DNA from: Rhodococcus xishaensis
GTDB taxonomy: Bacteria > Actinomycetota > Actinomycetes > Mycobacteriales > Mycobacteriaceae
DNA: 64,000 nucleotides
Reading direction: 5' to 3'
Assembly (NCBI RefSeq): GCF_004011825.1
Contig: NZ_RKLO01000007.1
Span: 62,001-126,000 of the forward strand
The notes beneath the pieces were generated by a model, which was given only the letters and a program-made list of their open reading frames with translations, did no database searches and was not told the DNA's origin. A program made the position numbers and the translations under genes. Below are positions 8,609 through 17,191 of the stretch, piece after piece. How positions within the stretch are numbered: position 1 is the stretch's first letter; every line of letters starts with the position of its first letter.

Positions 8609-9042
8609 TCGTTCCCCTAAACGTTTGCAGTCTTTCCCTTAGATTTGCTCACGGCACAATAAACGAACATTGCGCCCCAACCGCGCAATACGGATACAAA
8701 GGCGCGCCGCTCAGGGGGCCTGGGTGGTCAAGATGGCCATGCAGCTGTGGCGGCACCCGCGCCCGAGGGCGGCACCCGGCGGCACCGCCGGCCACGCTGG
8801 GTTTGAAGACTTGGCCAGCATTCTCACTTGGCCGCGATGCCGAGTACTGGAGTTGAAATCTCTGATTGGCTCAAACCGACGCCTTCCTGTCATTCAACTG
8901 AACGGTGGGTTCCAGCAACGTGGACCAAACGCAGGCCTAAGACCGCGCCGATAATCGGGGTGTACCTGTGCGCGGTCGCGGATGTCGACGCGGACGGATC
9001 GTGGGCTACTCGATCGACTCATGCAGCGATGGGGGTGACGAC
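8609..9042. other. 434-bp gene-free stretch
   Basis: Between the divergent lipoprotein and LLM genes. Open frames here have no family resemblance and no ribosome binding sites. One clear element is the inverted repeat ATTGCGC-N7-GCGCAAT at 8669-8689, 60 bp upstream of the lipoprotein start, a possible operator. A Gly/Arg-coding GC-rich stretch at 8755-8800 holds GGCGGCAC repeats. Confidence 0.5.
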
Positions 9043-10008
9043 ATGCAAGTGGGCTTCAAGTTGGTGACCGAGGCGTTCGATCCGAAGGAGATTGTGCGTC
9101 AGGCCGTGGAGGCCGAGCGAGCCGGTTTCGACTTTGTGGATATGAGCGACCACTATCACCCGTGGTTGTACAGCCAGGGACATGCGGGGTTCGCGTGGTC
9201 GATGCTTGGTGCCGCAGCGGCCAAAACCAACACGATCGGGCTGGTCACGGGCGTCACCTGCCCTTCCATTCGAATCCACCCTGCGATCATCGCGCAGGCC
9301 GCGGCGACCACGGCCATTCTCAGTGAGGGCCGCTTCACTCTGGGAGTCGGGTCGGGAGAGCGGCTCAACGAGCACGTGGTCGGTGGAGACTGGCCGCCTG
9401 TGCGCGTCCGGCATCAGATGTTGCGCGAATCGATCGAGATCATCCGCCTGCTGTGGTCTGGTGGCAATCAGTCTTACGAGGGCAGGTACCTCACTCTCGA
9501 CGACGCGCGCGTCTTCGACCTTCCCGATGTGCTTCCGACGATCGCGGTGGCGGCCGGCGGTCCGGCCTCCGTCGCGCTCGCTGCAGAACTCGGCGACGGG
9601 ATCTTCGCGACCGCATCGAAACCCGAACTGCTGAGGGCCTACGTGAAAGCCGGTGGATCGGGGCCGAAGTATGCAGCACTGCCAATATCTTGGGCACGCG
9701 ACGAGCACACCGCCGTCGAATTGGCGCACCGCATGCTCAGGTTTGGCCTGTTGGGGTGGAAGACACTGACGGAACTGAAGAACACGGCTGACTACGAGGC
9801 GGTGTTGTCCTCCGTTCGTCCCGAGGATGTCCGTGAGGCGATAACCTGCGGGCCGGACGTCCAGCAACACCTCGAGCCGGCGCGTGCGTACGTGGATGCC
9901 GGAATAGATCATCTGACACTGATGAACGCTGGTCCGGACGTGGACGGGTTCTTCGAGTTCTTCTCCAACGAGATGAGTGCACCCCTGCGGGCATTGGCGC
10001 GCCCGTGA
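9043..10008 (+). CDS. F420-dependent LLM-class oxidoreductase (TIGR03557-like)
   Basis: 321 residues, ATG at 9043 behind GGGGGTGACGAC. Luciferase-like TIM barrel: the N-terminal MQVGFKLVTEAFDPKEIVRQA, the DMSDHYHPW loop, the early non-prolyl peptide region GLVTGVTCP, and LGVGSGERLNEHVVG match the F420-dependent glucose-6-phosphate-dehydrogenase-like group. HPAIIAQAAATTAILS and SYEGRYLTLDDARV are typical. The family uses reduced/oxidised F420 as hydride carrier; the substrate here is unknown. It stands alone, with no partner gene within 150 bp. Confidence 0.85.
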   Translation: MQVGFKLVTEAFDPKEIVRQAVEAERAGFDFVDMSDHYHPWLYSQGHAGFAWSMLGAAAAKTNTIGLVTGVTCPSIRIHPAIIAQAAATTAILSEGRFTLGVGSGERLNEHVVGGDWPPVRVRHQMLRESIEIIRLLWSGGNQSYEGRYLTLDDARVFDLPDVLPTIAVAAGGPASVALAAELGDGIFATASKPELLRAYVKAGGSGPKYAALPISWARDEHTAVELAHRMLRFGLLGWKTLTELKNTADYEAVLSSVRPEDVREAITCGPDVQQHLEPARAYVDAGIDHLTLMNAGPDVDGFFEFFSNEMSAPLRALARP

Positions 10009-10179
10009 CCATTTCGGAACGCGCAAGTAGCGACGCATGGTAGCCCGATGCTGCGGGATCAGCTGGCGAAGTACTGCTGATGCTGAGCATCGGTGGACGA
10101 CACGATCGCGTTGCTGGGCTTGCCCAGTGCGTCGCAGATCGGCTGGTGGGTCAACGATGTTGGGTGTGTGTTCTACCCG

Positions 10180-11577
10180 CTATGAGGCGGCTTCGTTGCA
10201 GCCCTCTTTGACCAGTAGGCCCGACTCCAATACGACCCCTTGACCCGGCCGCTCGTCGAGCAGCCGTTCGGCTTCGCGAGCGCCCGACAGCATCGCGCCA
10301 TGGATGTAGCCGTAGTGTTCGCCGCTGGTCGCCTCTCCCGCGAATAAGAGTTGATCGCCCACCGGCGCCCCGAGCGTGTCACGCTCTGCGGCGGTAGCGC
10401 CGGCCCCGGCGCGGTAGTAGCTGTACGAACCCATGGCAAAAGGATCCGATGTCCACCGTGTGACATGAGTCGATGATGGGGCTGCGCCCTCATGACCGGC
10501 GATCTCAGCGACGACTTCGGCAAATCGGGCCGCGATGGCCGCATCAGGCATGTCGGCAATGGCGCGGCGATAGGCGCCACAGTACAGCGCTATCAGGGTC
10601 GGCTTCCCGCCTGCAAACGACGTGTAGTCCACAATGAGAGGAAATTCCCCCGGCTGGGCGCCGAGGTAGAAGAGGAAGTTGGCCCCAGGGTCCGGCCAGA
10701 ACGGTTGTTCGTATCGGAGGACGACCTTCTCGAGGTCTCCCATCCCGAGCCGCTCGATCGCCTCGATCTTGTCGGCCGGAAGTGCCGGCGAGAATTCGAT
10801 CCGCCCTGCCTTCAAGACACCGAGCGGGACCGTGACGATGACATGCGACCCGTGTTCGGTGCCGTTCGAAGTTTCGATGCTCACACCGCCCTCGGAGTAC
10901 TCGACGCGCGACACGATTGTTTCGAGCCGCACGTCGACGCCGCGCGCCAAGGCGGTGATCAGACCTCGAAAACTTCCATCGGGGAAGTGTGAACCACCTT
11001 CATCAAACGCTTCGGAAGTGGTGGGGGTCAAGGCGATCCGATCTGCGGACTCGGCTTCGTTGCCCTCGAATGTAGCGTGCAATGCGAACGCTGCGTACCG
11101 CCGGGCAGGCTCGCTCAGCCCCGCCTTGGTGAGGAATGCGTCGAACCCCTCCTCCAACGATGCGTTGGGTCCAAGTGCCGCCACAAGTTCGGGACACGCT
11201 TCCTCGAATTGTCCGACTGCTGCCAGCGCGCTCCACAGATCGGATTCGGGCATCTCACGATGAAGCACCCCGTCGTACCCGCGCACGATGCCGCCGAGAG
11301 ATTCCGCCGATTGCCACCCGATCCCCTCGCGGTTCAGCACACAGGCCACCGGATTGCCGCTGGGTCCTACGATCCACGCCCCACCGAGGTCGACGGGAAC
11401 ACCGCCCACCTCCTCTGGCCACACGCGTCCTCCCAGACGATCACGCGCTTCGAGGACAACTGTCTCCACACCCGCAGTCGTCAGTGCATTGGCAGCAGTA
11501 AGCCCCGCTGCCCCGGCCCCAACAACGATGACTCGTTGCGGACGTCTGCCTCCGCGAGCATTTCCCCCAGTACCCAC
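10180..11577 (-). CDS. flavin monoamine oxidase family protein
   Basis: 465 residues. GTG at 11577 is chosen because GGGAG lies 5 bases upstream and the dinucleotide-binding fold starts at residue 15: VIVVGAGAAGLTAANAL, then VLEARDRLGGRV. The C-terminal FAD motif LLFAGEATSGEHYGYIHGAMLSGAREAERLL is intact. FAD oxidase that deaminates an amine or oxidises a related substrate, releasing H2O2 and ammonia; the substrate is unknown. No signal peptide. A longer reading to 11754 runs into the decayed gene next door and is not favoured. Confidence 0.85.
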   Translation of the reverse strand: MGTGGNARGGRRPQRVIVVGAGAAGLTAANALTTAGVETVVLEARDRLGGRVWPEEVGGVPVDLGGAWIVGPSGNPVACVLNREGIGWQSAESLGGIVRGYDGVLHREMPESDLWSALAAVGQFEEACPELVAALGPNASLEEGFDAFLTKAGLSEPARRYAAFALHATFEGNEAESADRIALTPTTSEAFDEGGSHFPDGSFRGLITALARGVDVRLETIVSRVEYSEGGVSIETSNGTEHGSHVIVTVPLGVLKAGRIEFSPALPADKIEAIERLGMGDLEKVVLRYEQPFWPDPGANFLFYLGAQPGEFPLIVDYTSFAGGKPTLIALYCGAYRRAIADMPDAAIAARFAEVVAEIAGHEGAAPSSTHVTRWTSDPFAMGSYSYYRAGAGATAAERDTLGAPVGDQLLFAGEATSGEHYGYIHGAMLSGAREAERLLDERPGQGVVLESGLLVKEGCNEAAS

Positions 11578-11679
11578 GTCAACTCCCAACAATCGAACAC
11601 CTAACCCCGAGAGTAAGCCGTGTGACGCGCCCGGGTTTGATGGTGTTGCAGACCGTTGCAGTGAGTGTCGACGACGGTG

Positions 11680-12322
11680 CCACCGCCTGCGCGGCCGCAT
11701 CGGCGCGGCCGGGCGAGAGCCGGGATCGGTCGCGATCCTGCCGGGCCTGGTCACCTACGTCGGCCCCACCGAAGAAGAAGCACGCGCAAAGAAGGCGGAG
11801 CTCGACTCCCTGCTCGATACCGACGCCGCGATCGCTCAACTCGGCGTCTTCACCGGCCAGGACTACACCTCGCACGACCTCGACGTGCCCGTCGCCGACC
11901 TGCCGCCCGTCGAGCAGTTCACCGGTCCGCAGGGCCGCTACACCACAGTGCAGCGGATCATCGAAACTCGACGACCTACTTTGCGGGAGTTGCTCGGCTA
12001 CCTGGCCGCCGGAGGTGGCCACGCCACCATGATCGGCACACCCGAATCGATCGCCGACCGGGTAGAAGAGTGGTTCGTCGCGGGCGCCTGCGACGGATTC
12101 AACCTGATGTGCCCGGCGTATCCGGATTCGCTGGACGACTTCGTCGACCTCGTTGTGCCGGACCTGCAGCGACGGAGCCTGTTCCGCACGGCCTATCCGG
12201 GCCGAACACTGCGGGACACGTTGGGATTTCCGGTGCCGGCAGCCGCCCGGCCCGAACCTGGGCGACGCGCGTCCCCCGGGCGCCGGCTGGAGGACCCACG
12301 ACGCGGCAACGACGATCCGTAG
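11680..12322 (+). pseudogene. 5'-truncated NtaA/SnaA/DszA-type FMN monooxygenase
   Basis: From about 11690 the frame reads GRIGAAGREPGSVAILPGL then a C-terminal half typical of the NtaA/SnaA/DszA flavin monooxygenases, including PTLRELLGYLAAGGGH and GTPESIADRVEEWF, GACDGFNLM and FVDLVVPDLQRR, to a stop at 12322. These proteins are about 450 residues; roughly 230 N-terminal residues are missing and no start precedes the homology. The lost part is not found nearby. The remnant lies back to back with the amine oxidase, so a deletion or insertion here removed the front half. Confidence 0.75.
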
Positions 12323-12390
12323 CGGATTGTGTGCAGGGTTGTCCCGTAGGCTTCCGCTACAGCTTGGATGGCGACCCTCGGGAGTAAGAC

Positions 12391-12537
12391 GTGGCGCAGA
12401 AGGTAGTTGTCGAAATCATCGATGATCTTGATCGCGGGCGTATCGACTTCGGCGTCCGAACGAGCATTCTCGAGGTCGATCTGACGTGTGGCCGCGTCGG
12501 GGTTGACCTCGTCAAGGCATCCGTGGCAGCGCACTAG
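12391..12537 (+). CDS. 48-residue Lsr2-like N-terminal domain protein
   Basis: GTG at 12391 preceded by GGGAGTAAGAC. It reads MAQKVVVEIIDDLDRG, then IDFGVRTSILEVDLT, and ends VKASVAAH. This follows the N-terminal dimerisation domain of Lsr2 (MAKKV..LVDDLDG..A..TV.FGLDG..YEIDLS) with the two strands in place. The C-terminal AT-hook-like DNA-binding domain is absent because a stop comes at 12537. The downstream gene starts 2 bp later, so the pair is coupled. It may be a decayed lsr2 or a dimerisation-only peptide. Confidence 0.6.
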   Translation: MAQKVVVEIIDDLDRGRIDFGVRTSILEVDLTCGRVGVDLVKASVAAH

Positions 12538-12539
12538 CC

Positions 12540-13391
12540 ATGACGACCGTGAGCAAGCGCACAGGGGACGAGATCGTGCCGGCATCGGCGGAGTTGGAGC
12601 TGTCCGAGCGCGAGGCGGACGACGCCGTCGGCGAGCTCGCCCATAGCGGCGCGGCCGAGGCCGCCGACCACGAACAGGGTTCCGAAGTCTCCTTCTCCCA
12701 TGGCGATTCAATCCGGGTATTCCTGTACGACATCCCGAAGGACGGCGAGTGGACCGCCCACTACGAGTCCGGGATCAGACGCATCCGGGCCAAGAAGGTG
12801 AGCCCCTGGGTCTACCTGGACATGCTGTATCGGGTCTTCCCCAGGCACGAGGTGCTGATCAAGGGGGAGCTCCTCAGTGTGAAGAGCCGGCCGTACCCGG
12901 ACGACCCGAAGGTGCTCACCGAGGTGGCGCTCTTGGTGTACCTGGCAACCGAGGTGGCGCTGTTCAAAGCGTTCCTCGAATGGGCGGGGAAGGACGTCGG
13001 CGCGATCCGGATCACGCCCGACAGGCTCGACGACGTGGCTCGCAGGATCCACGACGACCTCTACCGAATCCACTTGTTCAAACAGCGGCTCGTCGCGGCC
13101 GGCGTCGAGGACCCTGCCGAGCTCGACGAAGATGTGTCCCGGCCGATCGAGGTCATCAAGAGCGAGATCGACGCCGTCCAGGATCTGCGGATCTCCGTCA
13201 AGCGGTACCGCGATCGCGTGGTGCGGGCCAAGCGTCAACGGGTGGTACGGGAGAGCCAGAACCTCGTAGGCAACATCGAGATGGCTACTTGGGATTCGGT
13301 GCAGCGCCGAGAGGAAATGGTCGTCATGCGTGAATGGGTGGACAACCAACAGCGCGTGCTGCCGATTTCGAAGTCCGGCAAGCTGACCTGA
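12540..13391 (+). CDS. unknown 283-residue helical protein coupled to the Lsr2-like ORF
   Basis: ATG at 12540, two bases after the Lsr2-like stop. Residues 1-55 are acidic and Glu/Ala-rich (probably disordered). A small domain follows: SIRVFLYDIPKDGEWTAHY and KKVSPWVYLDMLYRVFPRHEVLIKG. The rest is mainly amphipathic helix rich in Arg, Lys, Asp and Glu (residues 140-265). No signal peptide, no membrane helix and no catalytic motif that I recognise. Base composition matches its neighbours. No family assigned. Confidence 0.6.
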   Translation: MTTVSKRTGDEIVPASAELELSEREADDAVGELAHSGAAEAADHEQGSEVSFSHGDSIRVFLYDIPKDGEWTAHYESGIRRIRAKKVSPWVYLDMLYRVFPRHEVLIKGELLSVKSRPYPDDPKVLTEVALLVYLATEVALFKAFLEWAGKDVGAIRITPDRLDDVARRIHDDLYRIHLFKQRLVAAGVEDPAELDEDVSRPIEVIKSEIDAVQDLRISVKRYRDRVVRAKRQRVVRESQNLVGNIEMATWDSVQRREEMVVMREWVDNQQRVLPISKSGKLT

Positions 13392-13489
13392 TACGCGCGC
13401 CTCGCTGGGCGAACGCTGACGGGCTCGATCGGGGAGGCCCTCCGCCTTCGACGGGTCTCTTCGGAGGCGGCTGTACTCTCTCCGCCTCC

Positions 13490-13518
13490 AAGTATATGCT
13501 TGCCGATAAGCAAGTAAT
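13490..13518 (+). promoter_or_regulatory. candidate MarR operator
   Basis: AGTATATGCTT-N6-AAGCAAGTAAT is an imperfect palindrome, with the perfect inner arms TGCTT (13497-13501) and AAGCA (13508-13512). It ends 17 bp before the MarR start, the usual place for an autorepressor site of this family. Assignment to MarR is inference. Confidence 0.55.
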
Positions 13519-13534
13519 TTCGATGGAGGTGGAT

Positions 13535-13993
13535 GTGACGAGCCTGTTCAACGACGACGAGGTGTCCCGGCTGCGGGTCACGCTCGGCCGTATCTCCCGC
13601 CAGGTCGACAGGCAGACCTCCGACCGTGAGCTCACCAAGACCCAGTTCTCGATCCTCACGACGGCAGTGCGGCGCGGGCCGATTCGGGCCAGCGAGATGG
13701 CCGAGATCGAGACGGTCAACCCGACGATGCTGTCGCGGGCGATCGGCAAGATGGAGGGTGCGGGACTGCTGCAGCGTTCCGAGGATCCTGAGGACCGTCG
13801 CGCAGTCGTCGTTTCGGCGACTTCCGAGGGAATCGCGCTACACGCGGAATTGAGGGAGAAGCGAACGCGCCTGTTTGCCGAGTACCTCACCCAGCTCCCC
13901 GAAACGAAGACGCAGGCTCTGCTCGACGCCCTCCCGGCCCTCGAGTCTCTCGCCGATCGGATGTGTCAGGCCGGGGCCATGGCCCGTTCGTGA
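13535..13993 (+). CDS. MarR-family transcriptional regulator
   Basis: 152 residues. GTG at 13535 sits 4 bases after GGAGGT, a better match than the ATGs at 13499 and 13523. Winged helix: LTKTQFSILTTAVRRGPIRASEMAE, recognition helix around NPTMLSRAIGKMEGAGLL, and wing RSEDPEDRRAVVVSAT. It probably dimerises through its terminal helices and represses itself and the overlapping MFS gene. Ligand unknown. Confidence 0.9.
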   Translation: MTSLFNDDEVSRLRVTLGRISRQVDRQTSDRELTKTQFSILTTAVRRGPIRASEMAEIETVNPTMLSRAIGKMEGAGLLQRSEDPEDRRAVVVSATSEGIALHAELREKRTRLFAEYLTQLPETKTQALLDALPALESLADRMCQAGAMARS

Positions 13994-15321
13994 TGGCGGT
14001 GACTGCTCTCGGACGCCAGACGTTTGCCGCGCTGGCCAATCGCAACTTCCGGAGATTCATCGGCGGCCAGGCGGTCTCGCTTATCGGCACCTGGATGCAG
14101 ATAGTCGCCCAGTCGTGGCTCGTCCTCGAGTTGACTGGGTCGGGCACCGATATCGGTATCGTCGTCGCTCTGCAGACCCTGCCGATCCTGCTTCTCGGCC
14201 CCTACGGCGGCGTGATCGCCGACCGATCGGACAAGCGCCGCTTGATGATCGGGCTGCAATCGATCATGGGTGTCCAGGCGCTGGTCCTCGGTGTGCTGAC
14301 GATCACCGGCACCGTCGAGTTGTGGCAGGTGTATGTGCTGGCGCTGCTGCTCGGCCTCAACCAGTGCTTCGAAAACCCTGCTCGGCAATCGTTCCTGCTC
14401 GAGATGGTCGGCCCGAACGATCTGCGCAACGCCGTCAGCCTGCAGTCCACCCTGGTGAGCGCATCCCGCATCATCGGACCCGCGGTGGCGGGCATGACGA
14501 TCGCGGCCGGCGGCCTGGGGCTTTGCTTCCTGCTCAACGCCGCGAGCTTCGTAGCGGTGGTGGTGTCACTGCTCCGGCTGGACGTCACGGCGCTGCATCG
14601 AACCGTGCCGACGGAACGGACCCGTGGGCAGTTGCGGGAAGGGCTGCGCTACGTGCGAGGAAATCGGAACCTCGCCGTGCCGCTGCTGATGATGGCCTTC
14701 ATCGGCTGCCTGGCTTTCGAGTTCCAGGTGGTGCTGCCGATTGTCGCTGAGCAAACCTTCAATGCCGGATCCGAGGCCTACGGCTTCATGACCGCGGCGA
14801 TGGGCGTCGGTGCGGTGTGCGGCGGACTGCTCGTCGCAACGTGGGGAAGAACCGGCACGCGGGCGCTGATCGTGACCGCGGCCGCGTTCGGTCTCGCGCT
14901 CGTCGCGGCTGCCGCCGCTCCCACACTGGGGCTCGAAATGATCGCCCTCGTTGTGGTCGGAGTGGTGAGCATTGCCTTCAACTCGACCTCAAACAGCACA
15001 CTCCAGCTCGAGGCCGCACCCCATATGCGTGGCCGCGTCATGGCGCTGTGGTCCACCGCGTTTCTGGGCTCGACGGCGGTCGGAGGCCCCATCGCCGGTT
15101 GGGTCAGCCAGGAGTGGGGTGGACGGGCCGGCCTGCTGCTCGGCGCGATCACCTGTCTGGTCGTGGCCCTGGCCGCCGTGCTCGTGCTCGGTCGTGGGAA
15201 GAAGGTCACCGCGCATACCCATCCGATCACCGAGGACCCGGAGGAGCTCATGGTCGAGGACCCGGCGATCTCCGAGGACCCCGCGATGACCGAGGCCTAC
15301 GCGCGCAGCAGGGCGGCGTGA
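13993..15321 (+). CDS. MFS transporter (MFS_3 / enterobactin-exporter-like)
   Basis: 442 residues, ATG at 13993 overlapping the MarR stop (TGATG). About 12 membrane segments. The N-terminal NFRRFIGGQAVSLIGTWMQIVAQSWLVLELTGS and GVIADRSDKRRLMI are characteristic of MFS_3 proteins. NPARQSFLLEMVGPNDLRNAVSL follows in the third to fifth segment. The last ~45 residues are hydrophilic and contain a repeated acidic pattern (EDPEEL, EDPAI, EDPAM). Proton-driven efflux pump by family; regulated by the upstream MarR protein. Confidence 0.9.
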   Translation: MAVTALGRQTFAALANRNFRRFIGGQAVSLIGTWMQIVAQSWLVLELTGSGTDIGIVVALQTLPILLLGPYGGVIADRSDKRRLMIGLQSIMGVQALVLGVLTITGTVELWQVYVLALLLGLNQCFENPARQSFLLEMVGPNDLRNAVSLQSTLVSASRIIGPAVAGMTIAAGGLGLCFLLNAASFVAVVVSLLRLDVTALHRTVPTERTRGQLREGLRYVRGNRNLAVPLLMMAFIGCLAFEFQVVLPIVAEQTFNAGSEAYGFMTAAMGVGAVCGGLLVATWGRTGTRALIVTAAAFGLALVAAAAAPTLGLEMIALVVVGVVSIAFNSTSNSTLQLEAAPHMRGRVMALWSTAFLGSTAVGGPIAGWVSQEWGGRAGLLLGAITCLVVALAAVLVLGRGKKVTAHTHPITEDPEELMVEDPAISEDPAMTEAYARSRAA

Positions 15322-15344
15322 CCTTCGACCAGGGCTAGGTTCCA

Positions 15345-15381
15345 CTACCGGGCGCACCGCCGTCTGGGCTACCGGGCGCAC
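15345..15381 (+). repeat. 13-bp direct repeat in the MFS-yceI gap
   Basis: CTACCGGGCGCAC occurs at 15345-15357 and again at 15369-15381 (period 24 bp). It lies between the MFS stop and the YceI start. No function is evident; it could be a regulatory tandem site or a small duplication. Confidence 0.6.
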
Positions 15382-15457
15382 TGCTGCCCGCTGTGTCTTT
15401 GCTGTACGAATCGTGTGAATTGTGGCGCCTTCGGATGCGTGCTCATACCCTGTGCTG

Positions 15458-16141
15458 ATGAAAAAATGGTGGATCATCGGTGGCGCGGTCGTCGTGATAC
15501 TTGTGGGTGTGCTCGCGGGTCCCTGGGCCTGGGGCACATTCATCGCCAAGGACGACGCCCCGGCCGCAACCGTCTCGACCGAGGGCGCGCAGGCCGCGTC
15601 GGGGCCAGTGGATGGACAGTGGACGGTCACACCGGGTTCCGAGGCCAACGTGACCGCCGCCGGATACCGAGTTTCCGAGGTCCTCAACGGCGCCCGGGTC
15701 CATGTCACCGGCAGCACCGACCAAGTCACCGGGTCCGCGAGCATCTCCGATCAGAAGATGACGTCGGCCGAGGTCGTCGTGCAAGTCGCCGGCATCGCCA
15801 CCGACAACGGGCTCCGTGACAGTCAGTTCCGCGGCAACATCATGGATGCGGCCACGTTCCCGACGGCGTCGTTCGCCCTCGACAGCCCGGTCGACCTCGC
15901 GGCGCTGCCCGTCGACGGCACCGCCACGACCGTGACGGCCACCGGATCGCTGACCCTCAAGGGGCAGACACGTCCGGCAAGTGTGGAGATGACGGTGCTG
16001 CACTCCGGTGACTCGCTGATCGCGTCCGGCAGTATTCCCGTTACTTGGACCGACTACGGAATCACGCCACCGTCATTGGGATTCGTGACCGTCGACAGTA
16101 GCGGCACGGTCGATTTCCTGGTGAACATGGCCCGCGACTGA
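15458..16141 (+). CDS. YceI-family lipid-binding domain protein, membrane-anchored
   Basis: 227 residues. ATG at 15458, then MKKWWIIGGAVVVILVGVLAG as an N-terminal anchor or uncleaved signal. From residue 55 the YceI pattern appears: DGQWTVTPGSEA.VTAAGYRVSEVL, VTGSTDQVTGSASI, RDSQFRGNIMDAATFPTASF, GSLTLKGQTRPASVEM, and a final VDSSGTVDFLVNMAR. The family forms a lipocalin-like barrel that binds isoprenoid-type lipids. Extracytoplasmic by topology. It stands alone. Confidence 0.9.
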   Translation: MKKWWIIGGAVVVILVGVLAGPWAWGTFIAKDDAPAATVSTEGAQAASGPVDGQWTVTPGSEANVTAAGYRVSEVLNGARVHVTGSTDQVTGSASISDQKMTSAEVVVQVAGIATDNGLRDSQFRGNIMDAATFPTASFALDSPVDLAALPVDGTATTVTATGSLTLKGQTRPASVEMTVLHSGDSLIASGSIPVTWTDYGITPPSLGFVTVDSSGTVDFLVNMARD

Positions 16142-16200
16142 GGGCGAGCCCCGGCCCGGGTGGGGTCCGGGCGCCGAGCCGGTACCTGATTCCAGGGCCG

Positions 16201-17025
16201 TCATTGTTCCGAGACGGGCTCGACGACGTGGATCTTGACCCCTGCCCGTTCGATGCGCTCGAGCTCCACAGCGTCGGCGCTCGGGTCGGTGATCAGGTCG
16301 TCGACGAGGTCGAGGTCCGCCATCTTCGCGAACCTCACCTGCCCGATTTTGGAACCGTCGGCTACGACGACGACTCGGCGTGCGTTGGTGACCATCGCAT
16401 TGTTCGTTCGTGCCTCGGTCTCGTCATGGGTGGTGGTGCCGCCGTCCGCGCTGATCCCGTCCACACCGGTGAACACGGTGCCGACGGTGATCGAGTGGAA
16501 GATGCCTTCTGCCATGGGGCCGACGGCCTCGAACGACTTCGACCGGACGAGGCCGCCGGCCATGATTACTTTGCTCTGCGGGCTCGTGGCGCATTCCATG
16601 GCGATGGTGAGCGCATTCGTCACGATCGTCAGCTCCGCTCGGCCGCGGAGGGCCCGTGCCACCTCGGCCGTGGTGGTGCCACCGCTCAGCGCTATCGCGT
16701 ACGGCCCGGCGGGGACCATGGCGGCGGCTCGTCGGCCGATGCCGCGCTTCGCGTATTGAAACTGAGTGTCACGAAGCCGGACCGGAAGTTCGCTTTCTGT
16801 GTCCAGGGCGCGGGCGCCACCGTGGGTCCGGACGAGCAAGCCCTGCGCTTCCAGTGCGGCTAGGTCGCGGCGCAGCGTCGCGGCGGACACTCCCAGATCC
16901 CGGGCGAGAGCAGCCAGAGACACCCGATCGCTGTCGTGAACGATCGACAGGACTGCTCTCATGCGGTCGGACCGTTTCGCCGACACGGCGCGGGGGTCCG
17001 CCTGGGCGTAGTTGCGCGTGGACAT
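16201..17025 (-). CDS. DeoR/GlpR-family sugar-operon repressor
   Basis: 274 residues; ATG at 17025 follows GGAGGGCGA (an upstream in-frame ATG at 17073 lacks this). HTH: RVSLAALARDLGVSAATLRRDLAALEAQGLLVRTHGGA. Sensor domain: ALSGGTTTAEVARAL, VTNALTIA, VIMAGGLVR, VFTGVDGISADGGTTTHDETEA and VVVVADGSKIGQVRF, which bind a phosphorylated sugar in this family. Divergent from the aldolase operon by 166 bp, so it most likely represses that operon and is released by a sugar phosphate. Confidence 0.9.
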   Translation of the reverse strand: MSTRNYAQADPRAVSAKRSDRMRAVLSIVHDSDRVSLAALARDLGVSAATLRRDLAALEAQGLLVRTHGGARALDTESELPVRLRDTQFQYAKRGIGRRAAAMVPAGPYAIALSGGTTTAEVARALRGRAELTIVTNALTIAMECATSPQSKVIMAGGLVRSKSFEAVGPMAEGIFHSITVGTVFTGVDGISADGGTTTHDETEARTNNAMVTNARRVVVVADGSKIGQVRFAKMADLDLVDDLITDPSADAVELERIERAGVKIHVVEPVSEQ

Positions 17026-17141
17026 TCGCCCTCCAGTTTGGGTGATCATAAAACGCTCACTATTTTTGCACATTTAGAGCGGAATGAGCCCGAATTATTG
17101 CGCAGTACGCGCGGCGAGCCGATCATCGTGGCATGTCCCAT

Positions 17142-17161
17142 CTCACTTCCACGGAAATGAG
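17142..17161 (+). promoter_or_regulatory. 20-bp palindrome, candidate DeoR operator
   Basis: CTCACTTCCACGGAAATGAG reads as a palindrome with one mismatched pair and an AC centre. It ends 30 bp before the aldolase start. A second pair of arms, GCTCA near 17053 and TGAGC near 17087, lies closer to the repressor start. Sites this close to the operon start fit a repressor; the protein bound is inferred. Confidence 0.5.
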
Positions 17162-17191
17162 CGGAAGCCGTATGTCCACGTCGGATCGACG

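Noticed and set aside
11578-11754. Longer N-terminus for the amine oxidase
   Set aside because: The added Arg/Pro-rich stretch overlaps the decayed monooxygenase and precedes a complete FAD fold; GTG 11577 has a ribosome site.
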